NCBI RefSeq assembly: GCF_019457905.1
Contig: NZ_JAHZSV010000008.1
Location: 155,418-219,417, forward strand
Length of the DNA stretch: 64,000 bases
Source: Flagellimonas abyssi
GTDB taxonomy: Bacteria; Bacteroidota; Bacteroidia; Flavobacteriales; Flavobacteriaceae
Direction of reading: 5' to 3'
The notes below the pieces were generated by a model. It was not told the origin of the DNA, ran no database searches, and saw nothing but the letters and a program-made list of their open reading frames with translations. Of this stretch, positions 47,918-56,292 are shown one piece after another. Position 1 is the first letter of the stretch. Each line of letters starts with the position of its first letter. A program made the translations under genes and the position numbers.

Positions 47918-50713
47918 CTAAAAGTTTAAAATGTAATCTATAAGGTTATCGTGGTGCGGCAGGTCGAACTTTTTACGGAGCCTATAGCGCTTCATTTCTA
48001 CACTTTTTACCGATATATTCAGCAATGGTGCAATCTCTTTGGAGGAAAGATTCAGCCTTAAATAGGCACACAATCTTAAATCGTTATTGGTTAGACTATC
48101 GTGTTTACTCTTGATTCGCTTTAAAAAGTCCTTGTCCGCATTGTTGAATGCGTCTTCAAAGAACTTCCAATCATCTTCGCTGTTTATGTTCTGGTCTATT
48201 TCCCTAATTACTGATCGAATATTCCTGTCCTTATTGGGCACCTCCTTAAGTTGAGATTTTAGGGAGGAAAGAAATTTGTTTTTCTTTACTAGGCTCATGG
48301 TAGAGATAGCGAGTTCGCGATTTTTGTTTTCAATCTCATTTTGAAGTTTCTCTGTCTGGATTTGCGCTATACGTTCTTTCTTTTCCAGTTCCCTTCGCTC
48401 AAGTTCTTTGCGGTTCTTTTTAATTAGTGATTCCTGCTTTTTCTGGTAATAATTATTGTAAAGTCTGTGCACCAAAATAAACACCGATCCAATGGTCACC
48501 ATGTAAATCAAAAGTGCAAGATTTGATAGGTACCATGGGCGCAATATGGTGAAACTGTAAGAAGCGGTATTTTCACTCAGGTTACTGCCCACCATCGCCC
48601 TAACGGTAAAGGTATAATCTCCAAAGGAAAGGTTTTTGAACGTGACCTCGGTGTTTTCGGACCATTCGCTCCAACCTTCGTACAGGTTCTCCATTTTATA
48701 CTGGTACCGGACTTCGGTATATTTATCAAACTCAGGGACACTGTACTCGATTCTAATATTATTGTTGACATATTCAAATGCTCCTTTGGTATCTTTTGCA
48801 GCTTTAAAATCCAGTTCTTGATAGTCTCCGAAATAAACGGAATTTATCTGCACTTCTTGTTTGGAAGGTTCTACCTTGGTCAGGTCTAAGGATACAAAAC
48901 CGTTGGAACTCCCTATCAAATATTTGAAATCGGATATTTTTGAGATGTTCTCAAATCCTGAAACCCCAAAATTGGCACGAATGTCCTGGGGAATGGAAAT
49001 ATGGGAAGAGTTCAGTTTGTTGCTAAGGGTGCTTAGAGTAACGTATTGGAGTCCGTATTTTGTGAAAAACCAAAGCCGCTGCTCAGAGTTTTCTGGAATA
49101 ATGATGCTGACCTGCGCATCATCTTGATTAAAAATTGTTTGGGTCATGGTGCTGTCCATCTCAATATTATTTTCTCCATTAATATTATAGATTCCAGCAT
49201 TTGTTTTATAATAAAGTTCATCCAGAAAACTGAAGATATTAGAACTGTGACCGATACGTTCTACATTGGTTACTTGTTTGACTTCTCTGAAGCTTGGGTC
49301 GAGCTCGATAAAATACAGTCCTTTTTTTTCATGGTCCACAACTACTTGAAGGGAATCCATCTCAAAAAAACGACTTGAAATTGTGAAACCATCGATGGTA
49401 TTGCGGAGTTTCCATGAACCTTCTACCTTTTCAAGAATGCTCAAACCATTATAGTTTCCCTGTAACAAAAGTTCCTCATGACCTTTTATCGGTTTTACGC
49501 CCCATGTTCCGGGGTAATCAGAGATAAGTTTTGCTTGGTTATTATCGATAATGAAGGTCCCATTGTTGTGCCCACAGAAAACAGTGGAATCCAAAAGTTG
49601 AAGGTTCCAAACCTGCCCTTCGGTTCCATCAATCAAACTAAAATTGTCTTGTGAAGCCGTCTCACGATAAAACAGACCTTGATTGGTGCCCAAATACAAG
49701 TGTCCTTCGTGGTTCAATGCGGCGTATACCAGCCCAAGGTTGCCCAATTTGTCGACGTATTCATTAAAGGGGGAGTAGAGGTTTACGGTCGCAATACCGT
49801 TGTCCAGACCAAGCCATAAGTTGTTTTCAGCATCTTCAAAAAGGGATAGAACCGTATTGTTGTTCAATCCTTTTTCCTGGTCGATGTTCCGAATGATAGT
49901 CTCACCATCCGGTGAGAGGTGATAAAAACCGTTGGATATGCTACCGAGCACAAAAGAACTATCGTTTAGTCGAATGCTGCTATATAGTTTGATGTTCAAA
50001 TCATCCATGGCGGTTTCCCAGGGAGTGACATTTTCCGAATCGTATCTGTAAAACCGAGAACTTTCGGTAAGTATCAACAGATCATTTCCAACACCGTACA
50101 GCCCAACCATGGGTTCTTTCGTAAAAACAGGGTCGTTGCTAATCAATTGTGCCTCTCCATTCTGGATGGTGAACAAACCTTCTTTAGCAATTTGAAAATA
50201 AACATTGTTGTTTACCACGCCCATGTTTGCCTTGTCCGATTTTGCTTCGATCACCTTAAAGCTGCTTTCAAGGTTGTCATAGATATAGATTCTGTCCAGT
50301 GATTGGAAAAGGACCCATTGGTCCAGGACAACAATATCCCAAAATTCTTCGTCCTCGGAAATGGGGTTCTCCATTTTTTGGGATAATGAGGTATATATGA
50401 GCTCACCATTTGCTTTTTTTGTCCAAAAACCAAATTCACGGTAGGATCCTATGTAAATTTTGTCTCCAACAGCCTTTACTGATCGTATTATGGGTGAGGT
50501 GGGGAGCTTATATTGATGCCACTTGCTTCCATCAAACTCCAAAAGACTGGTATGGTTTGCTACATAAATGTTCTTTGAAGGGGATTGTGTGATTCCCCAA
50601 TTCTGAAATTCCCCATTATATTCCTTTGGGGTATAATTTTTAATGGGGGGAAGCTCCTGACCAACTAGCGTTGAAGAAAATACAAATAATAAAAAAGCGA
50701 TTAGGAGTCTCAA
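47918..50713 (-). CDS. Propeller/Y_Y_Y sensor with C-terminal LuxR-type helix-turn-helix
   Basis: 931 residues. Signal peptide, then a long periplasmic part of two-component-regulator-type propeller blades (for example NNTVLSLFEDAENNLWLGLDNG near residue 280), a Y_Y_Y immunoglobulin-like domain near 625-715, one membrane helix near 727-752, a coiled coil (about 755-830) and a LuxR-type HTH at the C-terminus (KEIAPLLNISVKSVEMKRYRLRKKFDL, about 893-920). There is no histidine kinase or receiver domain, so ligand binding outside the membrane is coupled directly to DNA binding. Position behind susC makes it the likely PUL regulator. Confidence 0.88.
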   Translation of the reverse strand: MRLLIAFLLFVFSSTLVGQELPPIKNYTPKEYNGEFQNWGITQSPSKNIYVANHTSLLEFDGSKWHQYKLPTSPIIRSVKAVGDKIYIGSYREFGFWTKKANGELIYTSLSQKMENPISEDEEFWDIVVLDQWVLFQSLDRIYIYDNLESSFKVIEAKSDKANMGVVNNNVYFQIAKEGLFTIQNGEAQLISNDPVFTKEPMVGLYGVGNDLLILTESSRFYRYDSENVTPWETAMDDLNIKLYSSIRLNDSSFVLGSISNGFYHLSPDGETIIRNIDQEKGLNNNTVLSLFEDAENNLWLGLDNGIATVNLYSPFNEYVDKLGNLGLVYAALNHEGHLYLGTNQGLFYRETASQDNFSLIDGTEGQVWNLQLLDSTVFCGHNNGTFIIDNNQAKLISDYPGTWGVKPIKGHEELLLQGNYNGLSILEKVEGSWKLRNTIDGFTISSRFFEMDSLQVVVDHEKKGLYFIELDPSFREVKQVTNVERIGHSSNIFSFLDELYYKTNAGIYNINGENNIEMDSTMTQTIFNQDDAQVSIIIPENSEQRLWFFTKYGLQYVTLSTLSNKLNSSHISIPQDIRANFGVSGFENISKISDFKYLIGSSNGFVSLDLTKVEPSKQEVQINSVYFGDYQELDFKAAKDTKGAFEYVNNNIRIEYSVPEFDKYTEVRYQYKMENLYEGWSEWSENTEVTFKNLSFGDYTFTVRAMVGSNLSENTASYSFTILRPWYLSNLALLIYMVTIGSVFILVHRLYNNYYQKKQESLIKKNRKELERRELEKKERIAQIQTEKLQNEIENKNRELAISTMSLVKKNKFLSSLKSQLKEVPNKDRNIRSVIREIDQNINSEDDWKFFEDAFNNADKDFLKRIKSKHDSLTNNDLRLCAYLRLNLSSKEIAPLLNISVKSVEMKRYRLRKKFDLPHHDNLIDYILNF

Positions 50714-50803
50714 AGGGAACCGATTTAATTAAGCATCAAAACATTTAAAGATAAAGGTAAGTACTATAATTAAAACTCGCTTTTTTATCTGTTTAGATAA
50801 AAT

Positions 50804-50830
50804 CAAGGGGCTTATCATAAAAGCCCCTTG
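50804..50830 (-). terminator. Rho-independent terminator after the outer-membrane protein gene
   Basis: CAAGGGGCTT (50804-50813) pairs with AAGCCCCTTG (50821-50830). On the - strand the stem is followed by ATTTTATC. It lies 21 bases past the stop at 50851. Confidence 0.75.
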
Positions 50831-50850
50831 GTTTCTGTATGGATTATAAA

Positions 50851-51708
50851 CTACTTATGTTTTGGTTCCCAAATAAGTCGCAAAAATGAACTGAAACGCT
50901 CATTCTCCCTGCTAATGGGAACTCCCGCGATAATGCCTATCATTAAATTATCAGCGATTCCGAGTCGCATTTGGGGGCGCATGGTCATATCAAAATCACT
51001 GCCCTCCCAGATTTTGTTGAACTCTACCCCAATAAAGTTCCGTGTACCGGGAATCATGTAGTGGAAACTAGTGTTAACATCGTAGGATGTATGTACTTCC
51101 CCGCTTTCGTATTCGTGACCTATCATAGGACCGGTATACACCAAGGAGTGGAAATTGTTGCCCCATCGTTTGGCAACCACTAAGAAAGGGTTGTATACAT
51201 TTCCAGAAATCAAGGGCTTGCCAAAATTTCTGAAGTCCGATAGTTCGAACTCATTGATATATCCGATTGCCATCGAAGTGGCCAGTCGTTCATTTACAAA
51301 GAACGACCATTGAGTCGCTATTTTTATACTGTTCAATCTATTGGAAGGTGTTTCGACCCCGCCATTGTCCGCCAACGGAGAATAAAAGGTAAAGGGCAGC
51401 TCCACTTCAAGGCCCAACCTATCCATTGGGGCCCATTCGTACTCGATAAGAGCTTCGTAGGAATCAAAAGTGAGCTCGTCTGTCAGCCCCAATCCAAGGT
51501 TCCATTCCCGTTCCCCTTTTCGCGCACCCAGGTCACGTATCAGGTCAATATATAAGGGTTCTGCGTGCAGCACCTTGGCAGGTTGTTTTTTTTTCTCGAT
51601 TTGATTTATGTAAAGACTGTCTTTTGCGGTATTACTAATTTGGGAATAAGCTATACTGGATGATGCCAATAGAACTATCGGCATCATATTTTTTATGATG
51701 TTTTTCAT
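50851..51708 (-). CDS. Predicted outer-membrane beta-barrel protein
   Basis: 285 residues. Signal peptide ending near AYSQ (about residue 23), then a conserved-looking block HAEPLYIDLIRDLGARKGE and alternating strands with aromatic edges, a pattern for a small outer-membrane barrel; the chain ends in SFLRLIWEPKHK. Sequences with this block are common in flavobacteria, sometimes carrying unlikely enzyme names, which I do not adopt. No catalytic motif is visible. Downstream of the small 128-residue gene on the same strand. Substrate unknown. Confidence 0.6.
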   Translation of the reverse strand: MKNIIKNMMPIVLLASSSIAYSQISNTAKDSLYINQIEKKKQPAKVLHAEPLYIDLIRDLGARKGEREWNLGLGLTDELTFDSYEALIEYEWAPMDRLGLEVELPFTFYSPLADNGGVETPSNRLNSIKIATQWSFFVNERLATSMAIGYINEFELSDFRNFGKPLISGNVYNPFLVVAKRWGNNFHSLVYTGPMIGHEYESGEVHTSYDVNTSFHYMIPGTRNFIGVEFNKIWEGSDFDMTMRPQMRLGIADNLMIGIIAGVPISRENERFSSFLRLIWEPKHK

Positions 51709-51788
51709 GTATTCTGATTTGTTTTATGTGAATGTTGAATTGCCCGGACCTTATGGTGAAAAGGGACGGGTTTGATTAAGAAAACAAA

Positions 51789-52175
51789 TCATACTTCGGG
51801 AGGAGGGGTGTCCTTTTGGATGTATAGATGGGTCAAGAGAGAGTTCTTATCCGGAAATTTTTTCTTTTTACCCATCAAAATATGGTATCGGGAATAATCA
51901 TGATTGGGTTGATGTACGGTAAGCTTAATTTTAAAACTGGAACCGCTATTATGGTCTTCTTTATCAGGGTCGTCGTATTCTTTAAATACATCCCCGTATC
52001 CTAGCACCTTTTCAACCAAAATCTCGATAATACTCTCTTGGTCGTTAACGGATAGGTCTTCGGGAACATGATCGGGATACCGGTCCGGCGAATCCACACT
52101 GATGTTCAATAGGTAAAGGCCCATCAAACTCCAGAATATCTTTAGAAAAGCGCTCTTTCGTAAAAGACCTATCAT
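51789..52175 (-). CDS. Small membrane-anchored protein of unknown function
   Basis: 128 residues. One N-terminal hydrophobic segment (about residues 8-26, AFLKIFWSLMGLYLLNISV) and a charged remainder ending in the Pro-rich tail KDTPPPEV. The rest (ESIIEILVEKVLGYGD, KIKLTVHQPNHDYSRYH) is not recognised. It begins 9 bases after the MFS gene stop and is followed by the outer-membrane protein gene, so the three may form one transcript. The PPP tail recalls the tail of the truncated gene at the window start. Confidence 0.6.
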   Translation of the reverse strand: MIGLLRKSAFLKIFWSLMGLYLLNISVDSPDRYPDHVPEDLSVNDQESIIEILVEKVLGYGDVFKEYDDPDKEDHNSGSSFKIKLTVHQPNHDYSRYHILMGKKKKFPDKNSLLTHLYIQKDTPPPEV

Positions 52176-52184
52176 GCTGTAAAA

Positions 52185-53381
52185 CTAAGACTCTTTTTTT
52201 CTTTTAGATAATTTATCCATGTAAAGAATCACAATACCTATAACACCACCGATACAGGCCAAAACTCCGCCAACAACACTAGCGTAATTGAATCCTAGTC
52301 CAAAAACCATGGGCAGACCGCCAAAATATGCGCCCGAGGCATTTCCCATATTAAAAGCGCTTTGGTTCATGGAAGACCCTAGTTTCTCTGCGCCCTTGGC
52401 AGCTCTTATGATGGCTATTTGGATGGGTGCCGAAATGGAAAAGGTAATAACGCCGACAATAAAGCTAAGTACGTATATGGCAATGTTGTTGCTTGCGAAA
52501 ATGGAGTTCAGCAGAAGTATCATCGTCATGCTAAACATGCTTATGACCACGGATTTTACGGGATTGAAAGTTTCGACCATTCTCGCTCCCAAAAAATTCC
52601 CAAAAAACATCCCAAATCCTGCTACGATCATAACGTATCCAACGTTTGCTTCGGGAAGCTTGGTTACATTGATTACCAAAGGGGCAATGTAGCTGTACCA
52701 GGCAAAAAAGCCGCCGGTGCCCACAGTGGTCAAGGCAATCAAAGCCCATAGTTTTTTGTTTTTTAGGCCGGGTGAAGGGTTTTTAGAGTCGGAATCATCA
52801 GCTTCATCCAATCCTTCTTTTGGCATCCAAAAATAAAGGCTGCAAAAGGTGGCAATACCAGCAACTCCTACCAACATAAAAGAGTAGCTCCAATGCAGTT
52901 CTTGTCCAATATATGTGCCTAGCGGCACCCCTATAATATTGGCGACGGTCAAACCTGAAAACATTACGGCCATGGCCTGAGCAGCTTTGCCCGGTTTGGC
53001 CAAATAACCCGATACCACGGCACCAATACCAAAAAATGCACCGTGTGGCATACCGGAAAGAAAACGGAAAACCATCATTGTCCAATAATTGCCCGAAAAG
53101 GCCGACAATGTGTTGAAAATGGTAAACCAAACCATTAAGAAAAGCAAGGTTTTCTTTGGATTGAGGTTGTTGGTGATTCTTGCCATTACGGGCGCACCTA
53201 TAACTACCCCAAGGGCATAGATGGCTATGAAATGTCCCGCTTTAGGAATGGAAATATCAAGAGAACCGGCAATATTGGGAAGAATTCCCATGATTACAAA
53301 TTCTGTAAGGCCTATGCCGAAACCACCGATGGCGAGAGATAAAAGGGCTTTTTTATTGGTTGATCGTGAAGTCTTGTCCAA
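52185..53381 (-). CDS. MFS exporter, DHA1 (AraJ/YdhP-like) family
   Basis: 398 residues with twelve predicted membrane helices. The first helix reads LLSLAIGGFGIGLTEFVIMGILP, which carries the GLTEFVIMGILPNIA segment typical of the AraJ/YdhP group of drug/metabolite exporters. The loop 2-3 motif appears as APVMARITNNLNPKKTL, and helix 5 has GVPLGTYIGQELHWSYSF. Direction is export; substrate cannot be read from sequence (sugars, arabinose-like compounds or drugs in relatives). Confidence 0.88.
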   Translation of the reverse strand: MDKTSRSTNKKALLSLAIGGFGIGLTEFVIMGILPNIAGSLDISIPKAGHFIAIYALGVVIGAPVMARITNNLNPKKTLLFLMVWFTIFNTLSAFSGNYWTMMVFRFLSGMPHGAFFGIGAVVSGYLAKPGKAAQAMAVMFSGLTVANIIGVPLGTYIGQELHWSYSFMLVGVAGIATFCSLYFWMPKEGLDEADDSDSKNPSPGLKNKKLWALIALTTVGTGGFFAWYSYIAPLVINVTKLPEANVGYVMIVAGFGMFFGNFLGARMVETFNPVKSVVISMFSMTMILLLNSIFASNNIAIYVLSFIVGVITFSISAPIQIAIIRAAKGAEKLGSSMNQSAFNMGNASGAYFGGLPMVFGLGFNYASVVGGVLACIGGVIGIVILYMDKLSKRKKES

Positions 53382-53725
53382 GCTTATTTTATTAAGTGGA
53401 CAAAGGTAATTGGAATCACTTAATTCCTGAGCAAGGATATTGGCTTAATTCTATATTGAATTACCATTGAAATAAACAGCCTTGAAGTTTGGACTAATTC
53501 AAATACATTCAAAAAATGAAACAAATACTTTTGAATGGATATTTTGGGTTCAAGGCTGTTTTTAGGATATTAATTTTTACTGTTGCCAAATTATGGCAAT
53601 GCCTGTGTTTTATCGGAAATCCTCAACAACAAGTACTCTTCCCGATTTATAAGAACCTTTTTATCAAAAAAAAAGACCCGCCCCCAAATGAAGCGAGTCT
53701 CTTTCTTGAACAAATATGTAAAAAA
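53382..53725. other. Intergenic region between MFS and accessory lipoprotein genes
   Basis: 344 bases without a supported gene. It holds the terminator of the SusC/SusD locus (53665-53701) and should hold the MFS promoter. A + strand open frame of 108 codons (53516-53842) crosses the terminator and the end of the lipoprotein gene, has no family features and is not called. Confidence 0.6.
53665..53701 (-). terminator. Rho-independent terminator of the second SusC/SusD locus
   Basis: On the - strand AGACTCGC pairs with GCGGGTCT (one G-T pair) around an 11-base loop, followed by a run of nine T. It is 25 bases past the lipoprotein stop. Confidence 0.75.
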
Positions 53726-54526
53726 TCAATTGATACATGGAGATGGATTCGGTCCAAAAGGGCCCAAAACCTCCCCGTCGGGTGTTTCAATAGTGTAAAC
53801 ATGTTCTTCCTCGAAGGCACCACTGGTATACGAAATCACTAAACTGCTGGTTCCCTCGGGTACATTTACATTAAAAGTGGCTGCATCACCAGCGGTAAAT
53901 GTGTAGTCCGTGGTTGCCCCATCAATCTCGAACGTTACAAAGGCTCCGTCCCATCCGTCCCCATATAGGTCTTGCATCTCTATTACCCAGGTTCCTGGTA
54001 CAGTAGTCCCTGAAACGGGAGAGCACTTAACAAGAATGATAAAGTTAAATGCTTGTAATTGTTCTGGCTGTCCTGTGAGGGTTGCGCTATAGTTGGCCAC
54101 TGTGGTCACTGTTCCATCTGTTCCTGTGGATTCTCCCAAAAACCGGATGAAGTCGCCTCCAGAGATATCATCCACTGTTATGCCCAGTGCACTGGCAATG
54201 TCGGTATAAGGAATGGAAAGATCGCTTGGGAACTCTGTTATTGTTGCCAACGGCACGGTGTCGGAAGATACCCCGCCAGACTCCAAAGTTACACTCAAAT
54301 CCCATGATGCGACATTGTCACTGGGGTCGTCAACGGTACCGGAGAAAGTGGAGTTGGCCAAGTCACCTTTGGCAACAATGGTTTCGTCCAGTTTTATCCT
54401 TACATAAGGTGCGGCCGAATCTTCCAGTTCAAACACGTTGAGTGGATTTTTGTCCTCGTCTTCACAGGCCGCTATTCCCAAAATCAGTAGTGATAGACCG
54501 AGTATATATTTAAAGTTACTTTTCAT
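53726..54526 (-). CDS. Accessory lipoprotein of the SusC/SusD locus
   Basis: 266 residues with lipobox Cys21 (GIAAC) and an acidic run (EDEDKNP). The N-terminal 110 residues resemble a beta-sandwich (SAAPYVRIKLDETIV); the C-terminal part has the calcium-loop-like motif YGDGWDGAFVTFEIDG followed by strands, a motif found in many Bacteroidota secreted proteins. No catalytic residues are visible. Co-directional with susD (23 bases away). A surface substrate-binding role parallel to SusE/SusF is inferred. Confidence 0.65.
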   Translation of the reverse strand: MKSNFKYILGLSLLILGIAACEDEDKNPLNVFELEDSAAPYVRIKLDETIVAKGDLANSTFSGTVDDPSDNVASWDLSVTLESGGVSSDTVPLATITEFPSDLSIPYTDIASALGITVDDISGGDFIRFLGESTGTDGTVTTVANYSATLTGQPEQLQAFNFIILVKCSPVSGTTVPGTWVIEMQDLYGDGWDGAFVTFEIDGATTDYTFTAGDAATFNVNVPEGTSSLVISYTSGAFEEEHVYTIETPDGEVLGPFGPNPSPCIN

Positions 54527-54549
54527 AAGTATTGTTTTTTAGAATTAAA

Positions 54550-56265
54550 TCAATCAACAAATCCATCGAGGTTGGTGTCCCAGAACACGGGAGTACTTGG
54601 TGCACTTTTCTGTGTAATGTTCGTGTTGCTGTCCGCAGCTGTCTGTGAATACCACATAGACCTTAGGAATGGTCCTGGGTCGTTGGTGGTAAAGGCAGGT
54701 GTCAGGTTATCGGGTTGACCTGTTCTTCTATACGTATTGTATGCTTCAATTCCGTTGCACCATAAAGCAATAAAGTATTGCTCCACAATAATTCGAAGTT
54801 TGTCCGTATCATTACCGGCATCATATGCTGCCAATATTTCTGCAATATGGTTGTCGACGGCTGTTGAGGTCGGGACAAATCCTGTACCCTCTGCTAAAGA
54901 AGCCCCAAAGTCCATAACAGTGCCAATGGATTGTCGTATGCCTGTTTCCAGATAATCTCTTGCACTTCCGGTAGTGTTCAATGTCAATGAAGCTTCTGCT
55001 AACATGAAATAGGTATAGGAAGACATCAAAATAGGGGATATTCCCGCACCTACGAGCCCTTCGTTCACTGCTCCGGAACCGGATACATTCCTAAAAGAGT
55101 TGTCATCGAACGGTCCACCAACTGGGTAGGTTCCGTGCAGCGTTCTAAAGGCATCATCAGGTGGAATACCGTCATCATCTAAATGATTTCGTCCCCAATA
55201 TCCACTTAAGCCATTGGTAGCGGGAACCAAACAGTAGGGTTCGGAGGGGTCCCACCATGCAGGTAGTGATATTTCGGTAACACATTCCTTGGTAACTACA
55301 TCCGCACCAGAAAAGTCTTCTTGTTGTCTGTAGAAATAGTAGCGAATCCGTGGGTCAGGTTCACCATATTGGTTGGCCATCAAATTCATATAATAATTAC
55401 AGGTGTAAAAGTCCGAACTTGGTCCCGCACCATCGTAGTTGGCATCAAAATAAGGGTGTCTACTATCTGGTGAAGCATTGTTGGTACCCCATTGAAAGAA
55501 AAAATCATCAGCAGGATCCAAAATCAGTTGGTTGCCTGCAATCAATTCATTGATGCGCGAAGTGGAAACGGATGCTCCAAAACCTTCGGCAGAGGCCAAA
55601 CGGGTCTGAAGATATAGCTTCAAACGCATGGTGTTTGCCACTTTCTTCCATTGGTCTTCATTGGCATTGTAAAATAGGTCATCCGATGGGAGGGAGGTTT
55701 CATCCTTGTTCAGATTGGCAATGGCATCCACTAATAGTTGGTCTGCGGCTTGGTAAATGGAAGCTCCCGAGTCAACCGTTGGATTTAAGATTCCTTCGCC
55801 GCCCATTGCCGCTTCCGAGTAAGGTACATCACCGAAGAAGTCTACCATGGACATCATGATATATGCTTCCAGAATTTGGCCAATGGCGATATGCGTGAAT
55901 TGACCTGCTTCTTCGGCCAAAGGATTCATGGTCCTAATGTCTATCAAGGCCCTGGCATACACATTGTCCCAAACCCTATCAAAATCTGAAGGATCGTAAC
56001 TTTCACGATAGGTAGGGCCAAATCCATGCTGTATTCTTACAGGTTCCATTCCAAATTGACTTAGGCCATTTTCGGCACGACCTTCTTCGCCGGAATGAAT
56101 CTGGGCGGTCATTAGTTGTATTTGATTCAAAAAGAAATCAACGCTCGCCTGCGACGGATTTAATGCATTGGGGCTCTCCACTACATCCAAGGTAGTGCTC
56201 TCGCAGCCCAGCATAACTGTCAGTGCAGCGATTATGAGACTTAGTATATTTGATATTTTTTTCAT
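54550..56265 (-). CDS. SusD/RagB-family outer-membrane lipoprotein (SusD-like 2 type)
   Basis: 571 residues, lipobox Cys21 (VMLGC). It belongs to the diverged SusD subgroup that starts with a segment like NQIQLMTAQIHSG and contains the helices AIGQILEAYIMMSMVDFFGDVPYSEA near residue 130, and MRLKLYLQTRLA near 210. The C-terminal motif WCNGIEAYNTYRRTGQP near 510 is typical of that subgroup. It would bind the substrate for the SusC encoded just upstream (27-base gap). No enzyme sits beside it, so the substrate could be a peptide or glycan. Confidence 0.9.
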   Translation of the reverse strand: MKKISNILSLIIAALTVMLGCESTTLDVVESPNALNPSQASVDFFLNQIQLMTAQIHSGEEGRAENGLSQFGMEPVRIQHGFGPTYRESYDPSDFDRVWDNVYARALIDIRTMNPLAEEAGQFTHIAIGQILEAYIMMSMVDFFGDVPYSEAAMGGEGILNPTVDSGASIYQAADQLLVDAIANLNKDETSLPSDDLFYNANEDQWKKVANTMRLKLYLQTRLASAEGFGASVSTSRINELIAGNQLILDPADDFFFQWGTNNASPDSRHPYFDANYDGAGPSSDFYTCNYYMNLMANQYGEPDPRIRYYFYRQQEDFSGADVVTKECVTEISLPAWWDPSEPYCLVPATNGLSGYWGRNHLDDDGIPPDDAFRTLHGTYPVGGPFDDNSFRNVSGSGAVNEGLVGAGISPILMSSYTYFMLAEASLTLNTTGSARDYLETGIRQSIGTVMDFGASLAEGTGFVPTSTAVDNHIAEILAAYDAGNDTDKLRIIVEQYFIALWCNGIEAYNTYRRTGQPDNLTPAFTTNDPGPFLRSMWYSQTAADSNTNITQKSAPSTPVFWDTNLDGFVD

Positions 56266-56292
56266 AATATTTCTGATTCTTGTTAGCTGCGA

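Noticed and set aside
53516..53842. 108-codon + strand ORF
   Set aside because: It crosses a terminator and the end of a real gene on the other strand, with no family features.
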